A stretch of DNA of 64,000 nucleotides. Origin: Taudactylus pleione (lineage: Eukaryota; Chordata; Amphibia; Anura; Myobatrachidae). Below, in pieces: positions 54,336 through 64,000 of the stretch. The stretch covers positions 12,840,501-12,904,500 of the forward strand of contig JAUIMM010000040.1 in the NCBI GenBank assembly GCA_031769625.1, in the 5' to 3' direction. Position numbers and translations under genes: made by a program. Within the stretch, counting starts at the first letter, position 1, and the number at the start of each line of letters is the position of its first letter. The notes below the pieces were generated by a model, which saw only the letters and a program-made list of their open reading frames with translations, did not search any database and had not been told where the DNA came from.

Positions 54336-54569
54336 AGTAGCACATAACAGTCTGTAAAATCAATAGAGTAATGTTAAGAGCATATAGATACAAACTAGTA
54401 GCAGAGCATATGTGGAAACAAACTCAATGTGGCTGTTTAAGAGAACACATAGTATCAATGACAATCTTGAATGGAAACTAAGTAACAAGTCTCTTGTATC
54501 CACATGAGAGAGTAAAAAAGAAGCAAGTCTTCCACAAATGTGGATATAATGAAATGGCAAGTAGGCTGG
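54336..54569. repeat. Second copy of the 231-bp segment at 52338-52568
   Basis: AGTAGCACATAACAGTC through GTAGGCTGG matches 52338-52568 with a few changes and a 3-bp indel. It is joined directly to the LINE copy at 54570. Confidence 0.9.
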
Positions 54570-55590
54570 CTCTGCTATTTCTTCCTGGATGTCCCAGCGA
54601 TTTCTTGAACTTAATATGTCTAAGACTGAGCTGATCATTTTTCCACCCTTCAACATAACTTCACTTCCCACTATTTCTTTAACAATTGATGGCACAACTA
54701 TCTCTTCTAGCCCCAAAGTGCGCTGTCTTGGAGTTATCCTGGACTCCTCCCTCTCCTACAAACCACATATCCAGAGCCTCTCACAGTCCTGTCGCTTCCA
54801 TCTCAAAAATATTTCCAAGATTAGACCCTTTCTCACCCAGGATGCCACCAAAACCCTCATACACTCACTGGTCATATCCAGATTGGACTACTGTAACCTT
54901 CTCCTATCTGGCCTCCCCAACTCCCCTTCCCTTTTAGAACCCAATTCAAGGTTCTCACACTTGCTTACAAAGCCCTCACCCTTTCCTCTCCCATTTACAT
55001 CTGACCTCATCTCCCTCCACTCTCCTGGCCGCCCCCTTCGCTCAACTAATGCACGCCGCCTCTCATGCCAACTGATTACTTACTCCCACTCCCGCCTCCA
55101 AGATTTTGCCCGTGCTGCTCCCGACCTTTGGAACTCTCTCCCTCTCCCTCTCCCTATCAGACTCTCCTCCTCTTTACAATCCTTCAAACGGGCTCTCAAG
55201 ACCCACTACTTCATCAAAGCCTTCCAGCTCCCATCCTAACTTGCTGCAACATGCTCCTTCCTCCCTGTCTACCCCATCTGTGTTGCACCTGTTTGTCTGC
55301 CCCTCCCCTTTAGAATGTAAGCTCTTACGAGCAGGGCCTCTACCCTCTTGTGCTTCTCCCTACTTTACTTTCACCTACTTCTTACCCCCCACCATGGCAC
55401 CTAACACTTTGTTGCTTATGCTCTGTTGCATATCTAGGTGTTATGGTCACTTATGTATCAATGTATATCATCCATGTCCTTGTCCTATTTTTTACTGTAA
55501 GTCCGTTGTAAAATTATTTGTTTATGTACTTTGTAAGGCGCTGCGGAACACTTGTGGCGCCATATAAATAAACGATAATAATAATAATAG
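54570..55590 (+). mobile_element. L2-type LINE, 5'-truncated copy with internal deletion
   Basis: Begins within the reverse transcriptase just after the active site (TTCTTCCTGGATGTCCCAGC) and runs to the 3' end (GGCGCTGCGGAACACTTGTG, CGCCATATAAATAAACGATA, then ATA repeats). An open frame (54589-55239) keeps [20 protein letters not shown] to [14 protein letters not shown]. Compared with 61497-63425 about 110 bp are missing after LLLSGLP; see findings. Confidence 0.9.
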
Positions 55591-57880
55591 AGCAGCAGCA
55601 GTGTGCACAAGCTGAGGGGAGTAGCTGCGTAGAATAAAGGCATTGTTAATTATTGTGGAGAGGGAACTCTTTCAGGGGCATTCCTTACCATGTACAGAGT
55701 GCATATCTATTTCCACTCTACAGCAGGAATCTCATTTTCTACCAGCTCACAGCTGGAAGAGACAGGCTCTCATCCTGCACTTTTAATGGGACTGGTTTTA
55801 TACCATCACATTGCAGTTTGGGGGAGTGGTGCATTCTCCTTTACACTCCTAGCAATTTAATAATGAACTTCACACACATAAAAGTGTCACTGGTGACAAA
55901 GGAAATTATGCAGTAAACCATCAGTGACTGACTAGGGCATGAATGGCCCGTTGGAGAAGTACATTGGTAGGGGTGTGGTCAGCCAACAGATGGGGTGTGG
56001 TCAGCGGCTTGGCTAACCATTATAGAGTGCATGGTCTGGGCCCCTTTATAACTATACAGTATATAGTAAATTCTGATTCTGCATGCATGATAATGTACCA
56101 GATGGATATCCTGATTAAACTAGTGAATAAACTCTAGTCCTTTAAATGCAGTATAATGTAACATATGTATAACAATTAAGCAGAGGATGATGATCCTATG
56201 TGTATACCACATTAATGCACTGTACATGTAATAGGGGACCCCAGTACAGAGGGGCCAATGTCTAAAACTCAATGAGAAATGCATGGGTCTAGTAGAGGTG
56301 AAATGCATGCCATTATAAAAAAAAAACTATCTAAGGGGGGGATTCAGCATTGGACGGAATTGAAAAGCTGCACGCAGGCAGCTTTGCAATTCCGTCATTG
56401 CTAATATGCAAATGCAGCAGGAAGTGTATGACACCCCCTGCTGCATTTGTGATCCCAGCACTGCGACTGAGGTCACAGGCTGGGATCACCATCGGTGGTC
56501 GATGGTCGCGATGGTGGATGGTGCCGGGCCGCTGGCCAGCTGAGTAAGAATCAGCTTTCTCAGGCTGGCTGGCTTGCGAGGTCAGGAAACTGCTTCCATC
56601 GACGCAGTCTCTGGCCTTGCCACTCCCAGAAAACATGAAAAAGTGTGTTAAAGCTCACAGTCACCAAAAGGAGGAGGTAGGGTTTTGTCATGACCACCCA
56701 CTTTGATTGGCAGGAAGGCAAATCTTGTAGTCTCTATAGAAGCGAACAAAGTACTCATGATCATCTGTGGTCCTGCTCTGCCAGGTAAGTGAACCAAAAT
56801 ATAGTAGGGTAACAATGTATAATTTGAGTGCACAGTGCTGACCTCTAGAGGAAGGGGTGGGCCCTCAGATTTCTCCTGCACCCCTGTGGGCCAGTCCAAC
56901 CCTGTATGCCATATCTGAGACTAACCACAAAATTGTTATATTAAGAGAAACAAAGAAACATAAAATGCAATGGCAAAAATAAAATACAGGTTAATTTTGT
57001 TTTTCTTTTTTCTCTATTATCTTTGTTTTGACATACAGTAGAAACAATAAAATATACATTTAATTGAAAGATATGGTACCAGGGTCCAAAATCGCATTGC
57101 TGGGCCAATTAGCTACATATTGTTGGGAAGAGATGCCAGCCTATTCCATTGCCCGCTCCTGTGCTGTTCCATCAGTTTGTTGATTCCTATTATGATTTCA
57201 TTCTTGGTCTTTCAGTCAGTACAGATTTCCCTAACTAAGCCATAAGGCAGTGTTTCTTTCAGTGCTCTTGCAACTAAGATTTCTGATACTTAGTAAAACT
57301 CTCAAGCTTGCCATGCTGTCTTCAGAATTAGTGAACTCCTTATTTATTTAATATGATGTGTTGTGCTTTAAAATTACACTGAAGTGCTATGGTTTTATTT
57401 TCTGTCCTGGAGGAGAAATGAAGTATGTACATGAGATTTACTTCTGGGAGAACTGGTGTAACCAGATTAGACATTATCAACAAAGGCCTTGTAGAGACAA
57501 AAATCTAGTACAGTTCTAACATGGTTGTATTTATATTATTACTACTTCAGTCTCTTGTATCCTTTGAACCACTAATAAAACAGGTCTGCGAAATTTAAGG
57601 TATTGAAAGCTTTTTTAATAATACTTTTATATTCTTAATTATACTCTTGTGTACATCAAGAAATAGTATATTAAAACAAAATACCACATCACATTTACCT
57701 ATAAGGGGGTTACATACATTTTTAAGAAAAAAACAAGAAGTTTAATTGTTTTTGACATATTTATTGTGAAATACAAAGAAGTGTAGATGATATCACTGTG
57801 TTTTTGTCTTAATTACATAATAAAATAACAATAAAATCAAACAATAATAGAAAAAAAAACTATAATTATTGAAAAAATCA
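55591..57880. other. IQUB distal intron, mostly featureless
   Basis: Positions 56335-56600 carry GGGGGATTCAGCATTGG, GCAATTCCGTC and related words from the GGGCCTGATTCA family without a clear right end. The rest (55600-56330, 56640-57880) shows no exon or repeat I recognise. Confidence 0.4.
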
Positions 57881-58217
57881 TTAATATCTTGTTTTTTTTG
57901 TCTTCAGACTTCGTTTTGTCGCTTTTCGCTTATAAGCTTTTTCTGTGTCGTCTCTGTGTATCATCCAGCAGTAGTCAGCGATCATGCTGACATCCCAACG
58001 ACCCTGGTATCTTCTCTCTACATCTTTAACGTCTTGGTGGAACCATTCACCCTGTTCTTTATTGTAGTCTCCGAGATTATTCTGGAAATGCTCAATATGG
58101 GAATTCAAAAAATGTACCTTTAAACTCATATTGCAGCCAAGGTTTCTGTAACTATTAAGCATTTCCCTGACACTTTCTTTGCAGTTTGGATCCTTGACAT
58201 TGCCTAAAAATGTTGAA
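57881..58217 (-). pseudogene. Conserved mobile-element-like ORF fragment, function unknown
   Basis: On the - strand an open frame reads VQVISTFLGNVKDPNCKESV, then MLNSYRNLGCNMSLKVHFLN, SHIEHFQNNLGDYNKEQGEW and FHQDVKDVERRYQGRWDVSM, ending IADYCWMIHRDDTEKAYKRK. The M-S-x-K-x-H-F-L-x-S-H, G-E-x-F-H-Q-D and R-Y-Q-G-R-W...ADYCW pattern is one I know from multi-copy predicted proteins in arthropod, cnidarian and fish genomes, probably the C-terminus of a mobile-element protein. It lacks a start, being preceded by (GT)n at 58246-58275. It stays open over about 110 codons. Confidence 0.6.
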
Positions 58218-58245
58218 ATCACTTGTACTGTATGAGTGGTGTGTG

Positions 58246-58432
58246 TAGTGTAGTGTGTGTGTGTGTGTGTGTGTGTATGTGGTGGTAGGCAGGGGTTAAA
58301 ATGAGCCGGCACAGGGCTGTGTTGCATCTGTTGTATTTGGTTCCACCTTCACCAGCTCACCTTGTAGTTGTAGTTGGTGTGTGTGTGTGGGTGTGTGTGT
58401 GTGGGTGTGTGTGTGTGGGTGTGTGTGTGTCT
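58246..58432. repeat. GT microsatellite, two tracts
   Basis: (GT)n at about 58246-58278 and GGTGTGTGTGTG repeats at about 58376-58430. Confidence 0.9.
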
Positions 58433-58812
58433 CTGCAATGTTCCTTTAGACAGTATGGGGTTTAGGACCTTTGTAAATTTCAGCTCCAGGCCCATGTGGA
58501 CCTAAATCTGGCACTGGGCGGGGGGAAGTTTTATGATGAGAACTGAATTGCAACGTTCTATACTACCAACTAAATTCATTTAAGACAATGATTTACAATA
58601 AATGTAGGCAGAATACATTTATTACTTTAAAGAATATGAAAAAAATGACTTATTCATAAATACACGTTTTGCAGAAAAACGTGATGTGATATGCAAAATC
58701 GGGAGTCATTTTCGTGTTCAGAAGCCAAAAATCTATAAGTATCACATAAATTCGTTAAAAAAGCTTTTTCATCACAGACCTGTGTATAATTGATATTACA
58801 GTACAATAGTTA
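58433..58812. other. No feature recognised
   Basis: AT-rich sequence. Confidence 0.4.
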
Positions 58813-60420
58813 GGGGTCTATTCATCATCCTTTACTTTTTACAAAAGAGGGCGAAAATTACAATTTTCCCCTACTTTTGTAAAAAATTAAGGGTCAGGGT
58901 TATTCATTAACAGTGTAATGCAGGATATATCACAGGTATCTCCTGGTTACAATTCTGCCCCGATAATTTCCAAAGTTCCCATACTTTAGTATGGGAATGT
59001 GGAAATTGTGTAATTCATCAAGTTCCGAAAAACATTTTTTTCAGAACTTGTGAGTGATACTTTACGCCACTCTGAGATGGCATACAGTGGGCCTGGTTCA
59101 GACCCGGTCGCAAGCACTGAGCGCTCGCAACCGGGTCGATGTTTGCCCACTGGGCATGCGCACAACGGTGCCGGCTCCGTCGTGCGCATTCGCGAGACCC
59201 GGCTAGCAACGGGTGCTCCGTCGCTCCGGGTCTCTCACCAAAGGGGGCGAGCTGTCGATGGTGATTGACAGCTCGCCCCGTGTGGTAGGCGGGCAGGGGG
59301 GGTGGCTGGCCAAACGGAGGCGTTCCCGAAGGAACGCCTGCCGTTTGGGGGTGGCCCCACTGACATCACCAGTGATGTCAGTGGGAGAGCTTCCAGCTCT
59401 ATTAGAGCCAGAAGCTCTCTGGGGCTTGCGGCCACGAGACCCTACCACTAGGGTCTCGTCGCAAGCCCAATGGTCGCGATGGCCTTGACCATTGCGACCA
59501 TCAACCTGGCCGCTCGCCAGATTCAGAGCGTCCGTCTCTGAATCAGGCCCAGTATCCGATACCATGCACAAGCTTGTGCAGCAAAGGGATCTATTCAGTT
59601 CCCTCCAGCTTGTTACTTATCTCCAGTGACTCCAGGCTGTCACAGGCTTCTTCCTCAGGTCCTCTTGTGCGCGCCTGCAGGGGGAAGCTTGTGCGGCTAC
59701 AGAACAGTGGCGGCCGTGGGGGAGCCAGATCGCACATGGGGAGGTGGGGGTTTGGTGTGGAGGGGGAACCGGCTGAATTAGATTCTGACAGCCGGGGGGT
59801 GGGAGGGGTGGGCACCGGATCAGACACGGGCTGGGGGGGTAGCCAGATCGCACTCTGGTGCCTGCTGTGAGGGGAGAGCCAGATCAGACCCCGGCAGGGG
59901 GTAGGGGGGTCTTAGCTAGATCTGAAACCACCGGCCGTGGGGACCCTGATCAGGGAGAGGGAAGTCGGTTGTTTGGGGAGAGCCAGATCGTAACTGGCGG
60001 CCATGGCGGGGAGGGGGGGTCACTCAGATCGCACACCGGCACCCACTGTAAGGGGAGAGCCTTATTTGACACCGGCAGGGGGTGGGAGCATCCTGGACCA
60101 CTGTCTCAACTTCCAGTTGCTGCTAGCTGCGGGGTGAGGGTGGAGGGGGGTCCATCCTGGACCACTTTCTTAGGTCCCAGCTGCTGCTAGCTGTGGGAGG
60201 GGGGAGTGGGCAGAGGCAGTGAGGAAATCATTATAGATACCTCAGCTGCAGGGGAAAAACACTTTTCCAAAAAGCTGACTTCACAAAAAGAGCAGCTTTT
60301 CGTAAGTGATACTTTTGTTAGGGAGCCATGATGAATGCCTCCAAAAATATTTTTTAAACTCACAGCGAGTTTAAAACATAATTATCACTAGTGATAATTA
60401 TGTAATGATGAATAGGCCCC
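58813..60420. mobile_element. Harbinger-like non-autonomous element with TTA duplication
   Basis: Starts GGGGTCTATTCATCATCC and ends ATGATGAATAGGCCCC. TTA flanks both sides (58810-58812, 60421-60423). The ends resemble the short MITE at 9439-9605. It is interrupted by the element at 59089-59550. The remaining interior (59560-60240) is GC-rich, with repeated GGGAGAGCCAGATC-type words at about 59870, 59985 and 60050. Non-coding. Confidence 0.85.
59089..59550. mobile_element. GGGCCTGATTCA-family MITE nested in 58813-60420, AGT duplication
   Basis: Starts GGGCCTGGTTCAGACCCGGT and ends CGTCTCTGAATCAGGCCC, with AGT on both sides (59086-59088, 59551-59553). Inside are hairpins such as GCGTTCCCGAAGGAACGC at about 59321 and TGACATCACCAGTGATGTCA at about 59361. 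Confidence 0.9.
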
Positions 60421-60423
60421 TTA

Positions 60424-61037
60424 GAGACTACAAATATCTCAATAGTTCATTATGTTCTGTTGTTATACAAACCATAAAACAAATGCTATTTTGGCCCCAC
60501 TGTAGAGTGCCTTGAAATCTGGTGCTAATAATATACTGTATTAATATATACTGTATACTGAGCTTATTTACCAGGTACATTGGCTCTTAGTAGCAGTACT
60601 CGAAATATGTCTGTCTGATCCATCTATATGTCTGACCTATCCCCAGCCTACACACATATAAGTAATTAGTTATAACACACACATTCTGTTTAAAATTAAT
60701 TGCAAAACCTCCAGTAGGTTGCCATGGAGCTTTCAACCTTATGCTGTGTGAAACTTACATATTTGTAGCATATACCATATACAGTATATTTATATATATA
60801 TTGTGATAGGATCACTGGTAAAGTGGTCTGTGACAGGGACATTTATCCCAGATTCCTGTCTTATGTGTTTTAAAATCCCCAGGAGAAAGTCTGCAGTGTA
60901 GCAGGCTTGAGTTTCGGCTTTTTGAAAAGCCGGTTTGGGACCTGGGGGTTGTGGGTGAGAGGAGAGGGAGGGCTCCACCCACGGCCACTCCAGGTTTTGG
61001 TTCTCGCAGCCTGGTAACAGGCTAAGAGAACTCTGTC

Positions 61038-61073
<36 letters not shown>

Positions 61074-61103
61074 CTCTTGTTTGTGTGTCTGTGTGTGTGT
61101 GTG

Positions 61104-61146
<43 letters not shown>

Positions 61147-61265
61147 TTGAAGTAACCATGTTATATATGTAATACACTCCATGTCCATTAGAATGTGTTT
61201 GATATATGTCAGGTGTTGTTGTATTGAGGGGAGGGGGGATATGGGTATATATGGATATTGTGGTA
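60424..61265. other. No gene; AT microsatellites
   Basis: (AT)n at 61041-61068 and 61110-61144 with GT-rich sequence between. Nothing else recognised. Confidence 0.5.
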
Positions 61266-61496
61266 AATTGGTCCTTTTGCCTTGACAAAGGTCCAAAGAG
61301 GACCGAAACGTCGGTGTTTTATCTTATTATGCTGAAATAAAAGGAAATTTTTAAACACATTGGAAGACTGGTGAGTGCACCCCTTTACTATGCTACAAAT
61401 CTTGGTATATGGATCCTTTCCTGTACTGAATATTAGTGAAGCACCCCAGCAAGTTGGACATATTCAAGTGAGTGCGGACTGCATATGACTTTATAT
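61266..61496 (+). mobile_element. Repeat end with degenerate hammerhead-like motif
   Basis: CCTTGACAAAGGTCC, then AAAGAGGACCGAAACGTCGG: a hairpin GGTCC/GGACC between a TTGACAA box and GAAACG at about 61280-61313. Compared with the hammerhead core, two bases of the first box differ. Text such as TTATGCTGAAATAAAAGG follows, as in other frog repeats of this type. It abuts the LINE at 61497. Confidence 0.45.
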
Positions 61497-63425
61497 ATAT
61501 CCTTCTCCCCTGTATCTGGAGAGGAAATCATGGCCCTCATCTGGTCCTCCCCCCCTTACACCTCCCCCCTTGATCCTATCCCCTCCCGCCTCCTCCGCTT
61601 CCTCTCTCTTTCTTCCTGCTCCCATCTTGCCCACCTCATTAACCTCTCCCTCTCATCAGGCACTGTCCCTTCTGCATTCAAGCATGCCCTTGTCTCCCCC
61701 ATTCTTAAAAAACCTAGCCTTGATCCTAACCTTCTTCCTAACTACCGACCCATCTCTCTCCTCCCTTTTGCCTCCAAACTCCTTGAGCGGATTGTCTACA
61801 AACACCTTACCCCTTTTCTTTCCTCCCACTCCCTACTTGACCCTTCTCAGTCCGACTTCTGTTCTCTCCACTCCACTGAAACTGCCCTCACGAAAGTCAG
61901 CAACGACCTCTTTGCTGCCAAATCCAAGGGCCACTACTCTCTTCTTATTCTCCTTGATCGCTCTGCTGCTTTTGACACTGTGGACCACCCTCTCCTGCTG
62001 CATATCCTTCACTCCCTTGGTCTGCGTGACACAGCCCTCTTCTGGCTGTCGTCCTACCTCTCTGACCGATCTTTCTCAGTTTCCTCTTATTACTCCTCTT
62101 CCCCCAACAGCCTCTTACAGTAGGTGTTCCCCAAGGTTCTGTTCTTGGACCTCTCCTATTCTCCCTCTATACTTCCTCTATAGGTGAACTCATCAGCTCT
62201 TTTGGCCTCCATTATCATCTCTATGCTGATGATACTCAAATCTACCTTTCCTCCCCTGATCTCTCCCCCTCTCTTCTGACTTTTATCTCCAACTGTCTCT
62301 CTGCTATCTCTTCCTGGATGTCCCAGCGATTTCTTAAACTTAATATGTCTAAGACAGAGCTAATCGTCTTCCCACCCTCCCACATAATCTCACTTCCCAC
62401 TATTTCTTTATCAATTGATGGAATAACTATCTCTTCTAGTCCCAAGGTGCACTGTCTTGGAGTTATTCTGGACTCATCCCTCTCCTTCAAACCACATATC
62501 CAGAACCTCTCACAGTCCTGTCATTTCTATCTCAAAAATATTTCTAAGATCAGACCCTATCTCACCCCGGATGCTACAAAAACCCTCATACACTCACTGG
62601 TCATCTCCAGATTTGACTACTGTAACCTCATCCTATCTGGCCTCCCCAAATCCCGTCTCTCTCCTCTCCAGTCTATCCTTAATGCTGCTGCACAGCTTAT
62701 CTTCCTCTCCAAACGCTCTACATCTGCCTCCCCTCTCCTACAAGCCCTCCACTGGCTCCCCTTCCCTTTTAGAACCCAATTTAAGGTTCTCACGCTCGCT
62801 TACAAAGCCCTCACCCAATCTTACCCCATATACATCTCTGATCTCATCTCCCTTCACTCTCCTCTCCGCTCTCCTCGTTCAACTAATGCACGCCGCCTTT
62901 CATGCCAGCTGATTACTTCCTCCCACTCCCGCCTCCAAGATTTTGCCCGCACTGCTCCCCACGTCTGGAACTCTCTCCCACTCCCCATCAGACTCTCCAC
63001 CTCTTTGCAATCCTTCAAACAGGCTCTCAAGACCCACTACTTCATCAAAGCCTTCCAGCTATCATTCTAACTCCCTGATACATGCTCCTTCCTCCCCATC
63101 TACCCCATCTGTGTCACCCCTGTTTGTCTTCCCCTCTCTTTTAGAATGTAAGCTCTTACCAGCAGGACCTTCTACCCTCTTGTGCTTCTCCCTACTTTAG
63201 TTTCATCTACTTCTTACTCACCACTAGGGCACCTAACACTTGGTTGCTTATGCTCTGTTGCTTATCTGGGTGTTATGGTCACTAATGTAGCAATATATAT
63301 TATCCATGTCCTGGTCCTGTATTGTATTGTTCTGTAAGTCGCTTGTCTACAACTTGTTTATGTACTTTGTAAGGCACTGCGGAACATTTGTGGCGCCATA
63401 TAAATAAATGATGTTAATAATAATA
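61497..63425 (+). mobile_element. L2-type LINE, 3' 1.9 kb with most of the reverse transcriptase
   Basis: 5'-truncated inside ORF2. Frame A (61497-62120) holds [40 protein letters not shown] and [20 protein letters not shown], where the usual D(L)S of the RT core reads LLDRSAAFD. Near 62095 a shift moves to frame B, which holds [12 protein letters not shown] and the active site YADD (62222-62233). It then runs [20 protein letters not shown] and continues to 63070. The 3' end has GGCACTGCGGAACATTTGTG, GCGCCATATAAATAAATGAT and ATA repeats. One frameshift; otherwise well kept. Confidence 0.95.
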
Positions 63426-63427
63426 AT

Positions 63428-63464
<37 letters not shown>

Positions 63465-63856
63465 AAAAATACATATACAGATGTAGCCACGCTCATTGTT
63501 GCCATGATGCATCCGCACGTGCACGTGCATCGCGGCATAGCGCAGCATTCGCCAGCCTTTACCCCATTTAAGTCTATGGTGTGCGGGTGCATATGCATGC
63601 CATACACGCGGGCACACTAGTCACATCATCCATGCCACGATGCGCTCGCATCTTGGGATAGATGAGCGTGTATATCTATATATAGATAGATGGATATAAA
63701 AAAACACAATGGTGGTATTATATACGATCTTTTTATCAAGATAAGTCAAAATAAAATAAATGAATAAATACGTCTTTGATATAGTCGAAAGTTCCCCAGA
63801 TCACTGTCTTCAGTTCAGTGTTTTAATTATTGGAAGATAGATGTTTTTAGGTGTAA
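63426..63856. other. No gene; microsatellite then short palindromes
   Basis: (ATA)n/(AT)n at 63416-63460 belongs to the LINE tail. ACGTGCACGTGCAT at about 63517 and TATATCTATATATAGATA at about 63671 are small palindromes. Confidence 0.5.
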
Positions 63857-64000
63857 AGAATAGGATGGGCGCCACGGACTTGCTTCGTTCGGGCACGCAT
63901 CGTCCTGGATTCTGGAATCGGGATTATGATAGGCGTTGGCATTTCTACGCCTATCATAAATCCCTAGCCGGCATTCTGCTGTCGGGATTGTGACTGGTGG
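63857..64000. mobile_element. Possible partial element at window edge
   Basis: GATGGGCGCCACGG, AATCGGGATTATGATAGGCG and its inverted partner CGCCTATCATAAATCCC, then CCGGCATTCTGCTGTCGGGA, resemble the GGGATCCCG/CGGCATCCC elements at 1346 and 9956. It is cut by the edge. Confidence 0.35.

Noticed and set aside
53907..64000. Further IQUB exons
   Set aside because: I looked for the expected continuation after TLKHTVK (a Glu/Leu-rich helix and a Cys-rich segment) with GT-AG borders and found none; later exons are probably outside the window.

Overview
The window reads as animal nuclear DNA, most likely from an anuran amphibian (frog). It is AT-rich intron and intergenic sequence crowded with transposable elements, and it carries one recognisable host gene. 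That gene is IQUB (IQ motif and ubiquitin-like domain protein, a ciliary/flagellar radial-spoke protein), on the + strand. Eight coding exons can be joined in phase with GT-AG borders: 27433-28069, 30449-30583, 39779-39946, 40297-40472, 40916-41071, 44086-44296, 47846-48021 and 53736-53906. Together they give 1830 nt (610 codons). The C-terminal exons, roughly 180 residues judging from the vertebrate protein, are not found and should lie beyond the right edge. A GC-rich block at about 24130-24310 has two RFX X-box-like sites 31 bp apart and a good splice donor, so it is a candidate promoter and non-coding first exon.

Layout. 1-24100: upstream of the gene, no host coding sequence seen. It holds MITEs, a 30-bp minisatellite (7586-8934), a 70-bp array (10381-10740), large inverted repeats (12968-14089, 14535-15218, 16799-17083), a 69-bp array (15842-16300), a 5' fragment of a hAT element (17165-18045) and a decayed DIRS-like retrotransposon on the - strand (about 18680-23119). 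24100-28069: candidate promoter, two larger non-autonomous elements, first coding exon. 28070-39778: introns 1 and 2, with a Tc1-like element (30666-32278) and a 5.7-kb hAT element with both ends and a near-perfect 8-bp target duplication (33047-38732). 39779-53906: the exon-rich part of IQUB, with MITEs, a second Tc1-like transposase relic (about 42790-43770), a pyrimidine-rich tract and a 46-bp array. 53907-64000: distal intron, with two L2-type LINE copies, nested MITEs and a conserved mobile-element-like ORF fragment on the - strand.

The transposons supply most of the structure. At least four target-site-duplication classes can be read directly: 8 bp (hAT), TA (Tc1/pogo), TAA/TTA (Harbinger-like) and a variable 3 bp (a family ending in GGGCCTGATTCA). 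Several insertions are nested. Scattered palindromic repeats share a hairpin flanked by CTGATGA-like and GAAAC boxes, which resembles the hammerhead ribozyme core known from Penelope-like elements.
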